A DNA stretch of 64,000 nt from NCBI RefSeq assembly GCF_030490285.1, contig NZ_CP129884.1:1-64000 (forward strand), written 5' to 3'. Within the stretch, counting starts at the first letter, position 1; every line of letters starts with the position of its first letter. Below the pieces are notes generated by a model, which had not been told where the DNA came from, did no database searches, and saw only the letters and a program-made list of their open reading frames with translations. This DNA is from Methylomonas montana (GTDB taxonomy: Bacteria; Pseudomonadota; Gammaproteobacteria; Methylococcales; Methylomonadaceae). The position numbers and the translations under genes were made by a program. Below, piece after piece: positions 9,957 through 19,269 of the stretch.

Positions 9957-12900
9957 AAGAGTTCAACCTCAGCGAATGGGTGCTCAAGCATCGCTCCTTC
10001 ACCGGCTTTATGCTGGCATTGGTGGTGCTCGGCGGGATGTTCGCGTATCACATGCTGGGCCAGCAGGAAGATCCACCGTTCACGTTTCGAATCATGGTGG
10101 TTAAAACCCTCTACCCCGGCGCCACAGCACTGGAAGTGGAACAGCAGTTGACCGATAGGCTGGAAAAGAAAATCCAGGAACTGCCTAACCTGGATTACCT
10201 GCGCAGTTATTCGAAACCCGGCGAATCGGTGATTTTCGTCACCCCTCGCGAGGATACGCTGCCCAAGGACATCCCTACGCTTTGGTATCAGGTGCGCAAG
10301 AAGGTCGACGACATTCGCATGACGTTGCCGCCCGGCAGCATAGGGCCGTTTTTCAACGACGAATTCGGCGATACCTATAGCCTGATCTACGCCTTTTCCG
10401 GGGAGGGTTTTAGTTATGCCGATCTGAAGTTGGCTGCCGATTCGGTGCGCCAACAATTGTTGCGGGTCAAGGATGTCGAGAAGGTCGACCTGATCGGCGT
10501 ACAGGACGAAAAGATTTTCGTCGAGTTTTCCGACAAAAAGCTGGCCGAACTGGGCCTGGATACGGCGGCGGTTGCCCAGGCCTTGCAGGCACAGAACGGC
10601 ATGACGCCGGCCGGCACGGTATTTTCCGCGCAACGCAATCTACCGATACGCCTGACCGGCTCGTTCGACTCGGCGGACAGCGTCGCCAATATGGCGGTAC
10701 GCATCGCTAATCGCACCTTCAAGGTCAAAGATTTTGCCCAGGTGACGCGCGGCTATATCGATCCCGCGGAATTCAAGATGCGCTTCAACGGCAAACCGGC
10801 CCTCGGCCTCGGCGTGACGATGAACAAGAAAGGCAACGTGATCGACCTGGGAAAAAACCTGGAGGACACGCTGGCCGGCATCAAAAACGAATTGCCCTTA
10901 GGCATGGACGTAGAGCCGGTCGCCAATCAAGCGCATGTGGTTAAAAACCAGATGGCGGAATTCGGCCGTACTTTCTTCGAAGCCCTGGCTACCGTGTTGG
11001 TGGTGAGCTTTTTAAGCCTGGGCTGGCGCACCGGTTCCGTGGTGGCGCTGACCGTGCCGCTGGTGTTGGCAGCCACCTTGCTGGTCATGCTGCTGTGCGG
11101 CATCGATCTGCAACGTATTTCGTTAGGGGCTTTGATTCTGGCGTTGGGCTTGCTGGTGGACGATGCGATGATTGCCGTCGAGATGATGGCCCGCAAGCTG
11201 GAAGAAGGTTGGGATCGGATGCGCGCCGCGACCTATGCGTATACTGCCACGGCCTTTCCGATGCTGACCGGCACCTTGATCACCATCGCCGGTTTTTTGC
11301 CGGTGGGTTTGGCGCAATCCTCGGCCGGTGAATATACCGTGGCGATTTTTCAGGTGGTCGGCATTTCGCTGATACTGTCCTGGATAGGCGCGGTGGTGTT
11401 CACCCCCTATTTGGGATTTTTGATCCTCAAGGTGCATGCCAACGCCGACGGTCCGGTCCACGACTTGTTCGATACGCCGTTCTACAACCGATTGCGCCGC
11501 TGGGTGGATGCCTGCGTGGCGCACCGTAAGAAAGTGATTTTCGCCACGCTGGCTTTGTTCGGTCTCGGTGTCGTGGCGTTAGCCCATGTCCCCGAACAGT
11601 TCTTCCCGTTGTCCAACCGCCCGGAAGTCATCGTCGACCTGTGGCTACCGGAAGGTAGTTCCTTCGAGCAAACCGAAGCCGCCGCTAAGCGCATGGAAGA
11701 TTTACTGGCTAAGGATGAGGATGTGGAACATGTCGCCAGCTATATCGGCAGCGGCACGCCGAGATTTTTCATGCTGATCGTGCAGCAACTGGCGAATACC
11801 AATCTGGCCGAATTGGTGGTGATGACCCAGGATAATGCGGCGCGCGAACGGGTGATGCAGCACGTCCAGCAGATTCTTGAGACGGATTTCCCGGCTGTGC
11901 GCGGCCGGGTGAAGCGCCTGAATGTCGGGCCGCCGATGGATTATCCCTTGGCATTCCGGGTGCTCGGCGAAAACCCCCACATCGTGCGCGGCATTGCCGA
12001 GCGGGTAGCCGAAGTCGTGCGCAACCATCCCGGCACCGTGGATGTCAATGACGACTGGCATGATCGAATGCCTTCGTTTCGGCTGGCATTGGATCAGGAC
12101 AAGGCCCGTGCTATCGGGGTTTCGACGGCCAGCTTGTCGCAAGCCTTGCAGGCGCATTACACCGGCATCCCGGTCGGGCAATTGCGCGAGCAGGATAAAT
12201 TGATCGACATCGTCTGGCGGGCCAGTCCCGAATTGCGCACCGCCGCTGACGAATTGCCAGAGGTTGCTGTTCGCACCGCTAATGGCAAGTCGGTATCGTT
12301 GTCGCAGTTCGTCAAGTTCGAAACCGTATTCGAGGACGGCGTGCGTTGGCGGCGCAACCGTTTCCCAACCATTTCGGTGCGCGCCGACGTGGCCGACGGC
12401 AAGATGGCCCCGGACGTGGCGGCGGAAATCGTCCCGAAACTTAAACCCATACAGGATAGTCTGCCGGCCGGTTATTTCATCGAAACCGGTGGTTCCAAGG
12501 AAGATGCAGTGAACGCGCAAAAGTCTATCCTGATCTGGATTCCGCTGGTGCTGATCGTCACGCTGATCTTGTTGATGATGCAGTTGCAGAATCTGTCCAG
12601 GACTTTCATGGTGTTCAGCACCGCGCCGTTGGGCGTGATCGGCGCCGCCTTCGCCTTGCTGCTGTTCCGGGCGCCGTTCGGTTTCGTGGCCTTGCTTGGC
12701 ATTCTGGCGCTGGCCGGCATGATCATGCGCAACTCGGTGATTCTGGTGGATCAAATCGATCAGGACGAAAAGTCAGGGCTCGACACCTGGTCGGCCATTG
12801 TCGAATCGACGGTGCGACGGTTCCGGCCGATCATGTTGACCGCGGCGGCGGCCATCCTGGCGATGATACCTCTGTCGCGCAACGACTTCTTCGGCCCGCA

Positions 12901-13030
12901 GGCCATCGCCATCATGGGCGGGCTGACGGTGGCGACTGTGTTGACGGTGTTCTTCCTGCCGGCGCTGTATGCGGCTTGGTTCAGGGTGGAGCGTGCGCCG
13001 ACGGACAATACGGACGGCAGGTTAGGCTAA
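9953..13030 (+). CDS. RND multidrug efflux pump, HAE type
   Basis: A 1025-residue inner-membrane RND transporter expected to form a proton-driven trimer. It has one N-terminal TM helix, a large periplasmic porter loop, TM2-TM6, a second loop and TM8-TM12. The proton-relay signature in TM4, GLLVDDAMIAVEM, has the Asp403-Asp404 pair typical of the hydrophobic/amphiphilic (AcrB-like) subfamily. The metal exporters use a D-x5-D-x6-E pattern instead. Sequence style (GQQEDPPFTFRIMVV) resembles the acriflavin-resistance branch. It overlaps the adaptor by 4 bp and is followed by an outer-membrane factor 107 bp downstream, completing a tripartite pump under likely HxlR control. Confidence 0.95.
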   Translation: MKEFNLSEWVLKHRSFTGFMLALVVLGGMFAYHMLGQQEDPPFTFRIMVVKTLYPGATALEVEQQLTDRLEKKIQELPNLDYLRSYSKPGESVIFVTPREDTLPKDIPTLWYQVRKKVDDIRMTLPPGSIGPFFNDEFGDTYSLIYAFSGEGFSYADLKLAADSVRQQLLRVKDVEKVDLIGVQDEKIFVEFSDKKLAELGLDTAAVAQALQAQNGMTPAGTVFSAQRNLPIRLTGSFDSADSVANMAVRIANRTFKVKDFAQVTRGYIDPAEFKMRFNGKPALGLGVTMNKKGNVIDLGKNLEDTLAGIKNELPLGMDVEPVANQAHVVKNQMAEFGRTFFEALATVLVVSFLSLGWRTGSVVALTVPLVLAATLLVMLLCGIDLQRISLGALILALGLLVDDAMIAVEMMARKLEEGWDRMRAATYAYTATAFPMLTGTLITIAGFLPVGLAQSSAGEYTVAIFQVVGISLILSWIGAVVFTPYLGFLILKVHANADGPVHDLFDTPFYNRLRRWVDACVAHRKKVIFATLALFGLGVVALAHVPEQFFPLSNRPEVIVDLWLPEGSSFEQTEAAAKRMEDLLAKDEDVEHVASYIGSGTPRFFMLIVQQLANTNLAELVVMTQDNAARERVMQHVQQILETDFPAVRGRVKRLNVGPPMDYPLAFRVLGENPHIVRGIAERVAEVVRNHPGTVDVNDDWHDRMPSFRLALDQDKARAIGVSTASLSQALQAHYTGIPVGQLREQDKLIDIVWRASPELRTAADELPEVAVRTANGKSVSLSQFVKFETVFEDGVRWRRNRFPTISVRADVADGKMAPDVAAEIVPKLKPIQDSLPAGYFIETGGSKEDAVNAQKSILIWIPLVLIVTLILLMMQLQNLSRTFMVFSTAPLGVIGAAFALLLFRAPFGFVALLGILALAGMIMRNSVILVDQIDQDEKSGLDTWSAIVESTVRRFRPIMLTAAAAILAMIPLSRNDFFGPQAIAIMGGLTVATVLTVFFLPALYAAWFRVERAPTDNTDGRLG

Positions 13031-13074
13031 ATGCAATGGAGCCTTTATGCCCGCGGGTGCAACATTTTGATTTT

Positions 13075-13101
13075 GTTGGGCTTCGCTTTGCTCTGCCCAA
13101 C
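13075..13101. repeat. GTTGGGC/GCCCAAC hairpin element
   Basis: GTTGGGC (13075-13081) and GCCCAAC (13095-13101) flank a 13-nt spacer in the gap between the pump and its outer-membrane factor. This short palindromic sequence type is a common interspersed extragenic element in gammaproteobacteria. It may modulate expression between the two genes. Confidence 0.5.
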
Positions 13102-13137
13102 CTACATTTTTGGCGTATACGACCACGGAGTTTTGCA

Positions 13138-14610
13138 ATGAATTATCGATATTTAACACCGCTAACCCTTCTGTCCCTAGTTAGTCTAATCGCCTGTACG
13201 CCGACCCGCGTCGGCGACCAAGTAGCACTCAATAGCCCGGCAACATGGCAGCATGTAGCTAATGCCGAAACCGCCCAAACCACCGAAGCGGTTGACCTGA
13301 AGACTTGGTGGCAAGGTTTCAACGATCCCTTGTTGAATGAATTGATAGACAAAGCCTTGGCCGCCAACCACGATCTGAAGATCGCTACCGCTCGCGTCCG
13401 CGAAGCCAGCGCGATGGTGACCGTCGCCGAAGCGGCGCTGTACCCCAGCCTCGATTTCTCAATCTCCGGCGGGCGGGAAAAACGTATCGACCGCATCGTC
13501 GGCGTTCCCAGCGGGCAAGGCATCAAATTGATTACGCCTACCGCCGATGCGGTCAGCGGTGGACTGGCGGCGCGCTGGGAAATCGACTTGTTCGGCGGCC
13601 GGCATTTGGAAGCGGAAGCCGCCGCCGCGCAAGCCGAAGGCAATCAGGAAGGCTTACATGCGGCGCAAGTGGGTCTACTGGCTCAGGTGGCGACAAACTA
13701 TCTGGAGCTGCGCGGCGAGCAGCAACGTATCGGCATTCTGCAAAGCAATATCGACTTGCAGCGCGAACGATTAAGGACTTTGCAGGTATTTCTTAAAGCC
13801 GGGCTGGCTAACGAGGCGGATATGGCCCGTCAGCAAACCTTGCTGCAGGGCACCGAAGCTTCGCTGCCGGGACTGGCCAACGCCGAGAAAAACCTGATCC
13901 ATCGTTTGGGCGTATTGCTGGGCGAGCCGCCGGAAAGTCTGGAAAAGCGGCTAGCCGTCGTCGGTCCATTGCCGAAGCAAGCGCCGGCCATACCGAACCA
14001 GCTGCCCGCCGATTTACTCGCGCAACGTCCCGATTTGCGTTTGGCGCAAACCGAAGTCAGCGCGGCGGCGGCCAGCCTGGGTTCGGCGCGGGCCGATCTC
14101 TATCCTAAGCTGGTGCTGTCGGCCAGCGGCGGTCTCGGCGCGCTGGCAGTCGGCGGTTTTCCGAGCCTGGCCGAGACCGTTTATGCCTTGGGCTCGGGCC
14201 TTTCCGCGCCTATCTTCAACGCCGGACGCATCCGCGCTCATATTGCCGCAGCCGATGCGCGGCTGGAGCAAGTCGCGGCCGATTACGAGAAAACTTTTTT
14301 GCTGGCCCTGGAAGACGTGGAAAACGCCTTCGTCGCGCATCATTCCGCTACCGATAGCTTCAGCCGATTGACCGAAGCGGAAGCCTCGGCGGAAAAAGCT
14401 TACCGGCTGGTCGATGCATTGTATAAGCGCGGTGCGGGCAATTATCTCGCGGTTCTGGATGCCCAGCGCAGCAAACTGGCCGTCAGCGACGAACGCGCAA
14501 AAGCCGAAACAGCGGTCAGCGTGGCGATGGTGTCGCTGTACCGAGCGTTTGGTGGCGGCTGGACAATTGCTTCATCGGATCGTGGTATCGACGTGATCGG
14601 CGGCGGGTAG
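13138..14610 (+). CDS. Outer-membrane efflux lipoprotein, NodT/OprM type
   Basis: A 490-residue TolC-superfamily channel completing the tripartite pump. The start at 13138 is chosen because it follows CGGAG (13126-13130) and yields a proper lipoprotein signal: MNYRYLTPLTLLSLV followed by lipobox LIAC. In-frame codons further upstream would overlap the pump gene and bury the signal. Two OEP repeats are visible: the first includes DLKTWWQGFNDPLLNELI and the long helices to about residue 270, and the second starts near LPADLLAQRPDLRLAQTEV. This is the NodT-family layout, and the length is normal. Confidence 0.93.
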   Translation: MNYRYLTPLTLLSLVSLIACTPTRVGDQVALNSPATWQHVANAETAQTTEAVDLKTWWQGFNDPLLNELIDKALAANHDLKIATARVREASAMVTVAEAALYPSLDFSISGGREKRIDRIVGVPSGQGIKLITPTADAVSGGLAARWEIDLFGGRHLEAEAAAAQAEGNQEGLHAAQVGLLAQVATNYLELRGEQQRIGILQSNIDLQRERLRTLQVFLKAGLANEADMARQQTLLQGTEASLPGLANAEKNLIHRLGVLLGEPPESLEKRLAVVGPLPKQAPAIPNQLPADLLAQRPDLRLAQTEVSAAAASLGSARADLYPKLVLSASGGLGALAVGGFPSLAETVYALGSGLSAPIFNAGRIRAHIAAADARLEQVAADYEKTFLLALEDVENAFVAHHSATDSFSRLTEAEASAEKAYRLVDALYKRGAGNYLAVLDAQRSKLAVSDERAKAETAVSVAMVSLYRAFGGGWTIASSDRGIDVIGGG

Positions 14611-14768
14611 GATCGCACGGCAAGTACTTGGAAAAGCGATGAACGCCATCATCCTGTCGGCATTCCTAAAATCTCTGACGTTCATGCCTCCAAGCCAATT
14701 GCGATCACAGAACGTTTTAAATCATTAACTTGAGCTAATCCGAAAGGCCAAACCCGTTTATCGTGTAA

Positions 14769-16436
14769 TTACGCTAACTGATTAGTCATTGCCATAGCCT
14801 GCCCCGCGCTAACCAGCGACTCGGGGCAGTCTAGTCGGCCAGTGTGAATTTCGATGAACATCAATTGATCAGACGTAGCGGCTGTCGCCAGTGCCTCTTC
14901 AAGCTCTGCTTCGGTGTGGACATCAAAACCCATTCCACCGCCAAACACCTCTACCAGTTTGTGATATTTCCAGGGCTGGAGATCATTATAGGAATGATCG
15001 CTAATGACTCGCTCTATCGTGTAGCCGTCATTATTGATCAGAAAGATCACGGGCTTGAGATGGTTGCGAATTATCGTTGACAGATCCTGGCCGGTTACTT
15101 GAAAAGAACCATCCCCCACAAATAGCACGACCTGCCTGGCTTTTGCTGCCATAGCGGCACCTAGGGTGGCACCGATGCTGTAGCCGATAGAACCATAAAA
15201 GGTTTGCCCTATAAAGGTGACGCCTTTGGGCATTAGCAATTCGGCCGCACTAAATAGAGACACTCCCGTTTCTGCAACGACAATCGCATCGTCTTCAATA
15301 AAATGACTCATGCGATCGAAGAATCGCTTGATGGTCAGCGGTTTTTGGCCATCAGCAAAGTATTTTTCGGAACGGCGATGGACACAGCCATCGGTTGCCG
15401 ATTGAATATCCAGGGTTGCCGAATCGCGTCGGGCAAGATTTTCGGTTAGCCCAAGGATAAAATCATGGAGCGACACGTTCTCGTAAACATGATGTTTGAT
15501 CCTGACGGAACGAATGTTGACGCTGATTGTTTTCACCTCATCAAGCTCGGCGGTAAAACCACCGGTATTAAAGTCAGTGAGCAATGCCCCTAGTTGTAAT
15601 ATGCAGTCGGCAGACTCGACTCGATTTTTTACGTAATCGCGGCTCCGTTCTCCCTGATATAAACCGATGAATTGTGGGTGCTGTTCTGACAGAACGCTTT
15701 TGCCCAACATCATGGTGGTATAGGGAAATCCGGTTTTGTCGATAAAGTCGGCGAATTGTTTTTGCAGTTTAAAACGTATCAGCTCCACATCGCCGATCAC
15801 CACGGGTTTATCTGCATTTTTCAGCATCTCCGTGGCTTCGTTGATCGCCTCTTCAAGTACATCAGGATCGCTACCGAGGTCAGGCGGGAACCGGAACGCC
15901 TCAGGATAACGGCATTTCATCAATACCACATCAGCGGGAAGGCTGATATAGACTGGTTGTTGATGAGAAAGACACACCGATAGCACTCTGTCGATCTCGG
16001 CTGGCGCCATCTCAGCAGAAACCAGTTCGGTCGAGGCGGCCGTAATTTTTTCGTATATTCGCAGTGGAATCTGATAATCGCCTAAGGTGTGATGCAACAA
16101 AGGCCGATTGCGGAAATTAATCGTCGCTGGAGAGCCGGTGATCACCACTATGGGCACTCTCTCCGCGAATGCGCCCGCCACGCCGTTGATGGCACTCAGT
16201 TCACCCACGCCATACGTTGAAGAAAAAGCGCCAACACCTCGGATTCGGGCGTAGCCGTCAGCCGCATAGGCTGCGTTGAGTTCATTACAGGTACCGACAT
16301 AGGCTAGGTCGCTTTTCAAAATCTGATTGAAAAATCCCAGTACGAAGTCGCCCGGTACACCAAACAGGTGATCCACGCCTATCTCTTTCAGTCGGAATAT
16401 CAGGTAATCCGCAACGGTGATATCTGAATTGCTCAT
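14769..16436 (-). CDS. Thiamine-diphosphate 2-oxo-acid decarboxylase (pyruvate/indolepyruvate decarboxylase family)
   Basis: A 555-residue cytosolic ThDP enzyme that decarboxylates 2-oxo acids to aldehydes. It has the family's catalytic set: Asp in GVPGDF near residue 28, Glu in CNELNAAYAADGYAR near 51, the HH pair in LLHHTLG, and Glu in GYTIERV. The ThDP motif runs from GDGSFQVTGQD to INNDG. The order is PYR domain, central domain, PP domain. A Shine-Dalgarno AGGAG precedes the start. It is alone in its transcription unit, convergent with the efflux operon. True pyruvate decarboxylase is rare in bacteria, so indolepyruvate, phenylpyruvate or branched-chain 2-oxo acids are also possible substrates. 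Confidence 0.9.
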   Translation of the reverse strand: MSNSDITVADYLIFRLKEIGVDHLFGVPGDFVLGFFNQILKSDLAYVGTCNELNAAYAADGYARIRGVGAFSSTYGVGELSAINGVAGAFAERVPIVVITGSPATINFRNRPLLHHTLGDYQIPLRIYEKITAASTELVSAEMAPAEIDRVLSVCLSHQQPVYISLPADVVLMKCRYPEAFRFPPDLGSDPDVLEEAINEATEMLKNADKPVVIGDVELIRFKLQKQFADFIDKTGFPYTTMMLGKSVLSEQHPQFIGLYQGERSRDYVKNRVESADCILQLGALLTDFNTGGFTAELDEVKTISVNIRSVRIKHHVYENVSLHDFILGLTENLARRDSATLDIQSATDGCVHRRSEKYFADGQKPLTIKRFFDRMSHFIEDDAIVVAETGVSLFSAAELLMPKGVTFIGQTFYGSIGYSIGATLGAAMAAKARQVVLFVGDGSFQVTGQDLSTIIRNHLKPVIFLINNDGYTIERVISDHSYNDLQPWKYHKLVEVFGGGMGFDVHTEAELEEALATAATSDQLMFIEIHTGRLDCPESLVSAGQAMAMTNQLA

Positions 16437-16744
16437 GGTGCCGGCTCCTGATCTTGCAGCGGAAACAAGGTAAAACGGATTATGTGTGATAGATCTACTT
16501 GCTGAATGGCGCAGGCTACCTGCACACTATGATTTGGTCGGTACGGCAAAGCACATAGATAGGTTATTGCTAAATTACGTCGCGCATTTACACACGGGTC
16601 CCAGACTTCAGCCTTAGCCAGACAGTAGTCTCGAGACTATGGTTTGTCTGGATTATGCACATAGCCAATTCATCATTAATATCCTTGCGATAACGTTTTT
16701 CACCTGAACAAGAAACACTTAGGCTGTGGTCTGAAATCATTCGT
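16437..16744. other. Intergenic, no gene recognised
   Basis: This stretch lies between the decarboxylase start and the end of the DUF2171 gene, both on the minus strand. Short open frames exist but have no ribosome binding site or recognisable sequence. It should contain the decarboxylase promoter. Confidence 0.5.
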
Positions 16745-16984
16745 TTAAAGTATTGGTGAAACAGTCGACCAGTCTTGCATGGCCTTATCACCTGGACGAT
16801 CCACCTTAACCTTGCCATGCTCGGTTGAGGTTACCCAAGACAGTGGGAAGTAGTGATGCTGACCGGCTTCATCTTTTTTCAGTTTGATTGAGTTAGTGCC
16901 TTCCATATGATCGACGGTGGCAAACTGGCCATCTTCTGAGCAGACAACGGGCATATCGGGTTTGATCTGGTCGGGATTAATCAT
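16745..16984 (-). CDS. DUF2171 family protein
   Basis: A 79-residue protein with the family pattern: MINPDQIKPDMPVVCSEDGQ, then TVDHMEGTNSIKLKKDE and HHYFPLSWV. It is PRC-barrel-like in size and beta content. The family is found in many environmental bacteria as short, often tandem proteins, with no firm biochemical role. A clear Shine-Dalgarno AAGGAG lies just before the start. It stands alone in a gene-poor region next to other small stress-flavoured genes, so a general stress role is a weak inference only. Confidence 0.85.
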   Translation of the reverse strand: MINPDQIKPDMPVVCSEDGQFATVDHMEGTNSIKLKKDEAGQHHYFPLSWVTSTEHGKVKVDRPGDKAMQDWSTVSPIL

Positions 16985-17631
16985 TTTGGTTCTCCTTTTG
17001 GCTTAATTAGCCAGTCATTTTGAAATTTCTGGCTCGGTATTGTGACCTGCATGTCGCAGGGCACTCATTGAATGAATTGAAAGTTTTATTGATCCCTCTG
17101 GCTATTGCAAACTATAGAGAGATTAGTGGTTCTGATCAGTTCGGCATCCCACATTAGGTTGCTGAATTATCGTAAACAAAGAAACATGCTCGCGACCTAT
17201 CGGGGACTAAAAATCTTCGCGCCACTAACGCCGCTTCCAAAACCTTCAGCGTATGTGATTACCTTTATTGCGCAGGTTGGGTGTGCGTACCCGAGGAGAG
17301 ATTGATCGTGAAAAATACGAACTTAAAGCCCAATTGGAGAAAAACTGAGTGGGTATTATTAGGTAACTGCAATATTCATTCATCTCGCCCGCATTTGAGT
17401 TCCCCAAGTTAGCGTAAACCACACGAATAACTTTAAATAGAGCCCCTTAGTAGCCCAGACGCAATAATTCGTTACGCCTGGATGTATACATCCTTGATAT
17501 AGGCAATGCGTATTCGTCAAGAGTTTCATATCAGCAATCGATGAAAACCAAAAACAAAGACTTCCGAGTGTTGGAAGGTGAAAAGATAAAATATTCAAAA
17601 GTGGCTAGCAAAATCTATATGTGGAGACTTT
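16985..17631. other. Intergenic, nothing convincing
   Basis: About 650 bp, AT-rich, with several short open frames on both strands, none with a plausible start signal or recognisable protein features. It should include the promoter of the DUF2171 gene. The segment near 17308 (a short in-frame run reading VKNTNLKPNWRKTEW) weakly resembles part of the peptide encoded at 17632 and could be a decayed duplicate. Confidence 0.4.
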
Positions 17632-17739
17632 ATGTTAGTAACAGTACAGACAAATTATGCAAAACACGATAAATACAATACAGACTGGAGAAAACCAGGG
17701 CTGATCCGGCAGATTCCGGGGTTAATTAGTAGAGCATAA
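17632..17739 (+). CDS. Possible 35-residue peptide upstream of the 91-residue gene
   Basis: An ATG at 17632 is preceded by GTGGAGAC with good spacing and encodes 35 residues rich in basic and polar residues (NYAKHDKYNTDWRKPG in the middle). The TAA ends 2 bp before the ATG of the next gene, so the two could be translationally coupled. No family is recognised. It may be a leader peptide or a chance frame. Confidence 0.3.
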   Translation: MLVTVQTNYAKHDKYNTDWRKPGLIRQIPGLISRA

Positions 17740-17741
17740 CC

Positions 17742-18017
17742 ATGAAAACTATTATTCAAAGAATAAATGATTTAGCGGGCTATCTAGATAATACGGGTCA
17801 AAACCGGGGCGCTGCTGTCGATGTTATTTCAAAATTGCAGGAATCACATGATGACGCTTGTAAGAACGAATATTCAAAACCAGAACTGGTTGATTTGATT
17901 TTTTCCAGAAATGACTGCTTAGCCACTGAGGGAGCCGATGAATTACCAGAAAAAATGCGCGAAGACATCATAACCTTGCAGCAAGAGATTGTTGATACCT
18001 ATGGTCTCCAAGATTAA
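17742..18017 (+). CDS. Hypothetical small acidic helical protein
   Basis: A 91-residue, predominantly helical and acidic product (MKTIIQRINDLAGYLDNTGQ..., ending EIVDTYGLQD). No transmembrane segment or signal peptide is visible. I do not recognise the family. Coding appearance is reasonable: even composition and a normal amino-acid mix. The Shine-Dalgarno is weak, and the upstream 35-residue frame ending 2 bp before could provide coupling. It lies in a gene-poor stretch. Confidence 0.55.
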   Translation: MKTIIQRINDLAGYLDNTGQNRGAAVDVISKLQESHDDACKNEYSKPELVDLIFSRNDCLATEGADELPEKMREDIITLQQEIVDTYGLQD

Positions 18018-18497
18018 ATAATATTTTTATAAACCGCTCTGGGTGCGCGTTCGTCAGTTACTATTCAATAGCAAGACAGCCCCACTATCTTGCTATTCAT
18101 AGATTTTAGCCGTGTATTTTTCCCGGCTGCCATCGCATCATGCGAGTGTTCTGATACTAGCTTCTCGCTCCCACTGACGGGTCTTGGCTGCAGTGCTGAG
18201 CCGGAGCCCCCGGCGATGGTGGATAGAACAGGTGTTTTTGCTTTTTTCATCATGTATCCCCAATGGATTCAGAATGTCGACTTATGGTCGAAATATAATC
18301 CGACACCTAGAGATTGGGGGGCTGTACGGTGTACCACACTTTAATGCCCTGTTTATTCGGCTTTTTATAGAAAAATCGTCAACAATCAATATTCAAACGA
18401 CAATGTCAGAGGCTAAAACGATATCATTTAGTCGGGTATAACCAGTCGTCGTGAATGCGTCCACATTATCGGGGATTGGCATGTTCTGAGTTATAAA
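18018..18497. other. Intergenic with a perfect 10-bp inverted repeat
   Basis: AATAGCAAGA (18067-18076) and TCTTGCTATT (18088-18097) form a perfect stem with an 11-nt loop, about 50 bp after the hypothetical gene. It may act as a terminator without a T-run. Open frames on both strands across 18065-18440 overlap each other and lack recognisable features; I call no gene. Confidence 0.45.
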
Positions 18498-18689
18498 TTA
18501 CTCATCTTCGGTGCGGCTTTCAATGTTCACCACGTCACCATCCGAGGATTCAACGATGATCGTGATAGGTCTACAGCACACACTACAGTCCTCAATATAC
18601 TCCTGACGCTCTACCGAACAGTCTACTAATACTTCGATCGTTTCCCAACAGTACGGGCACTGAATGTTTGCGGTTGGTAGGTTTTGCAT
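18498..18689 (-). CDS. CPXCG-motif cysteine-rich protein
   Basis: A 63-residue protein with paired cysteine knuckles: CPYC near residue 10 and CSVCC near residue 34, with the family core ETIEVLVDCS and QEYIEDCS between them. This is the small CPXCG zinc-ribbon-like family widespread in proteobacteria, of unknown role. The fourth position is altered: CPYCWE replaces the usual CPYCGE. The start at 18689 gives the family-typical N-terminus (MQNLPTANIQCPYC) and follows AAGGA with good spacing. A longer in-frame extension to 18863 would add an unrelated hydrophobic leader and is not preferred. Confidence 0.85.
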   Translation of the reverse strand: MQNLPTANIQCPYCWETIEVLVDCSVERQEYIEDCSVCCRPITIIVESSDGDVVNIESRTEDE

Positions 18690-19269
18690 GATTTCATCCT
18701 TCGTTGGTACACCGGTTTTAAGAATTAACGAATGCGATGAGCGACGTAGACTCAACTCCAAAATAATCAAAAATATGAAGATGAATTTCATGCCACACTT
18801 CATGAAACGTTTTGATATTAGTCTTTCATTGATGTGAACTAAAATCGCCGAAGAGGTCCACAAATAACACTAGGTTATCAGCAAATCCAGCCAGTGTTCA
18901 TTTGATTAAGTGCTAAATTGAGGAATGGATTGCTCCATTGCATTGGCCAAGTGAGCAGTTATGCAGCTGTCACTGCGATCCGTGTAATAGCGAAACAATT
19001 TTCATCGGTTATTTCAGTTGAGGAACATCAATAGCAATCAATAGCGGTTTTCCCGAATATAAGGATTACCTTGTCATTGCCTGGGAGTCTGCAACCATTA
19101 AAAGGCAGAAAATAAAAAGGGTAACGCCACGCGCTGGCCTTGATTCATATACCTAATGAAGATGAGTGCTGGGGGAATAGGTCGCGGGTCGAAGTGGTGG
19201 ACGATTCCTCCCCCAGCTACATATGGCACTTGGTAAATTCTTTTGGCAAACAGCAGGAGGTCTACGGCA
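18690..19269. other. Intergenic, nothing convincing
   Basis: About 580 bp between the CPXCG gene and the flavin reductase gene. No recognisable protein on either strand. A strong Shine-Dalgarno (GGAGGT, 19257-19262) belongs to the downstream gene. Confidence 0.4.

Noticed and set aside
11702-12754. 350-residue minus-strand frame opposite the RND pump
   Set aside because: It is a His/Gln/Arg-rich shadow of the GC-rich pump gene, without family motifs.
16588-16818. 76-residue minus-strand frame overlapping the DUF2171 gene
   Set aside because: It overlaps a better-supported gene in another frame and lacks features.
18065-18440. Overlapping short frames on both strands
   Set aside because: They overlap one another, lack ribosome binding sites and have no recognised protein sequence.
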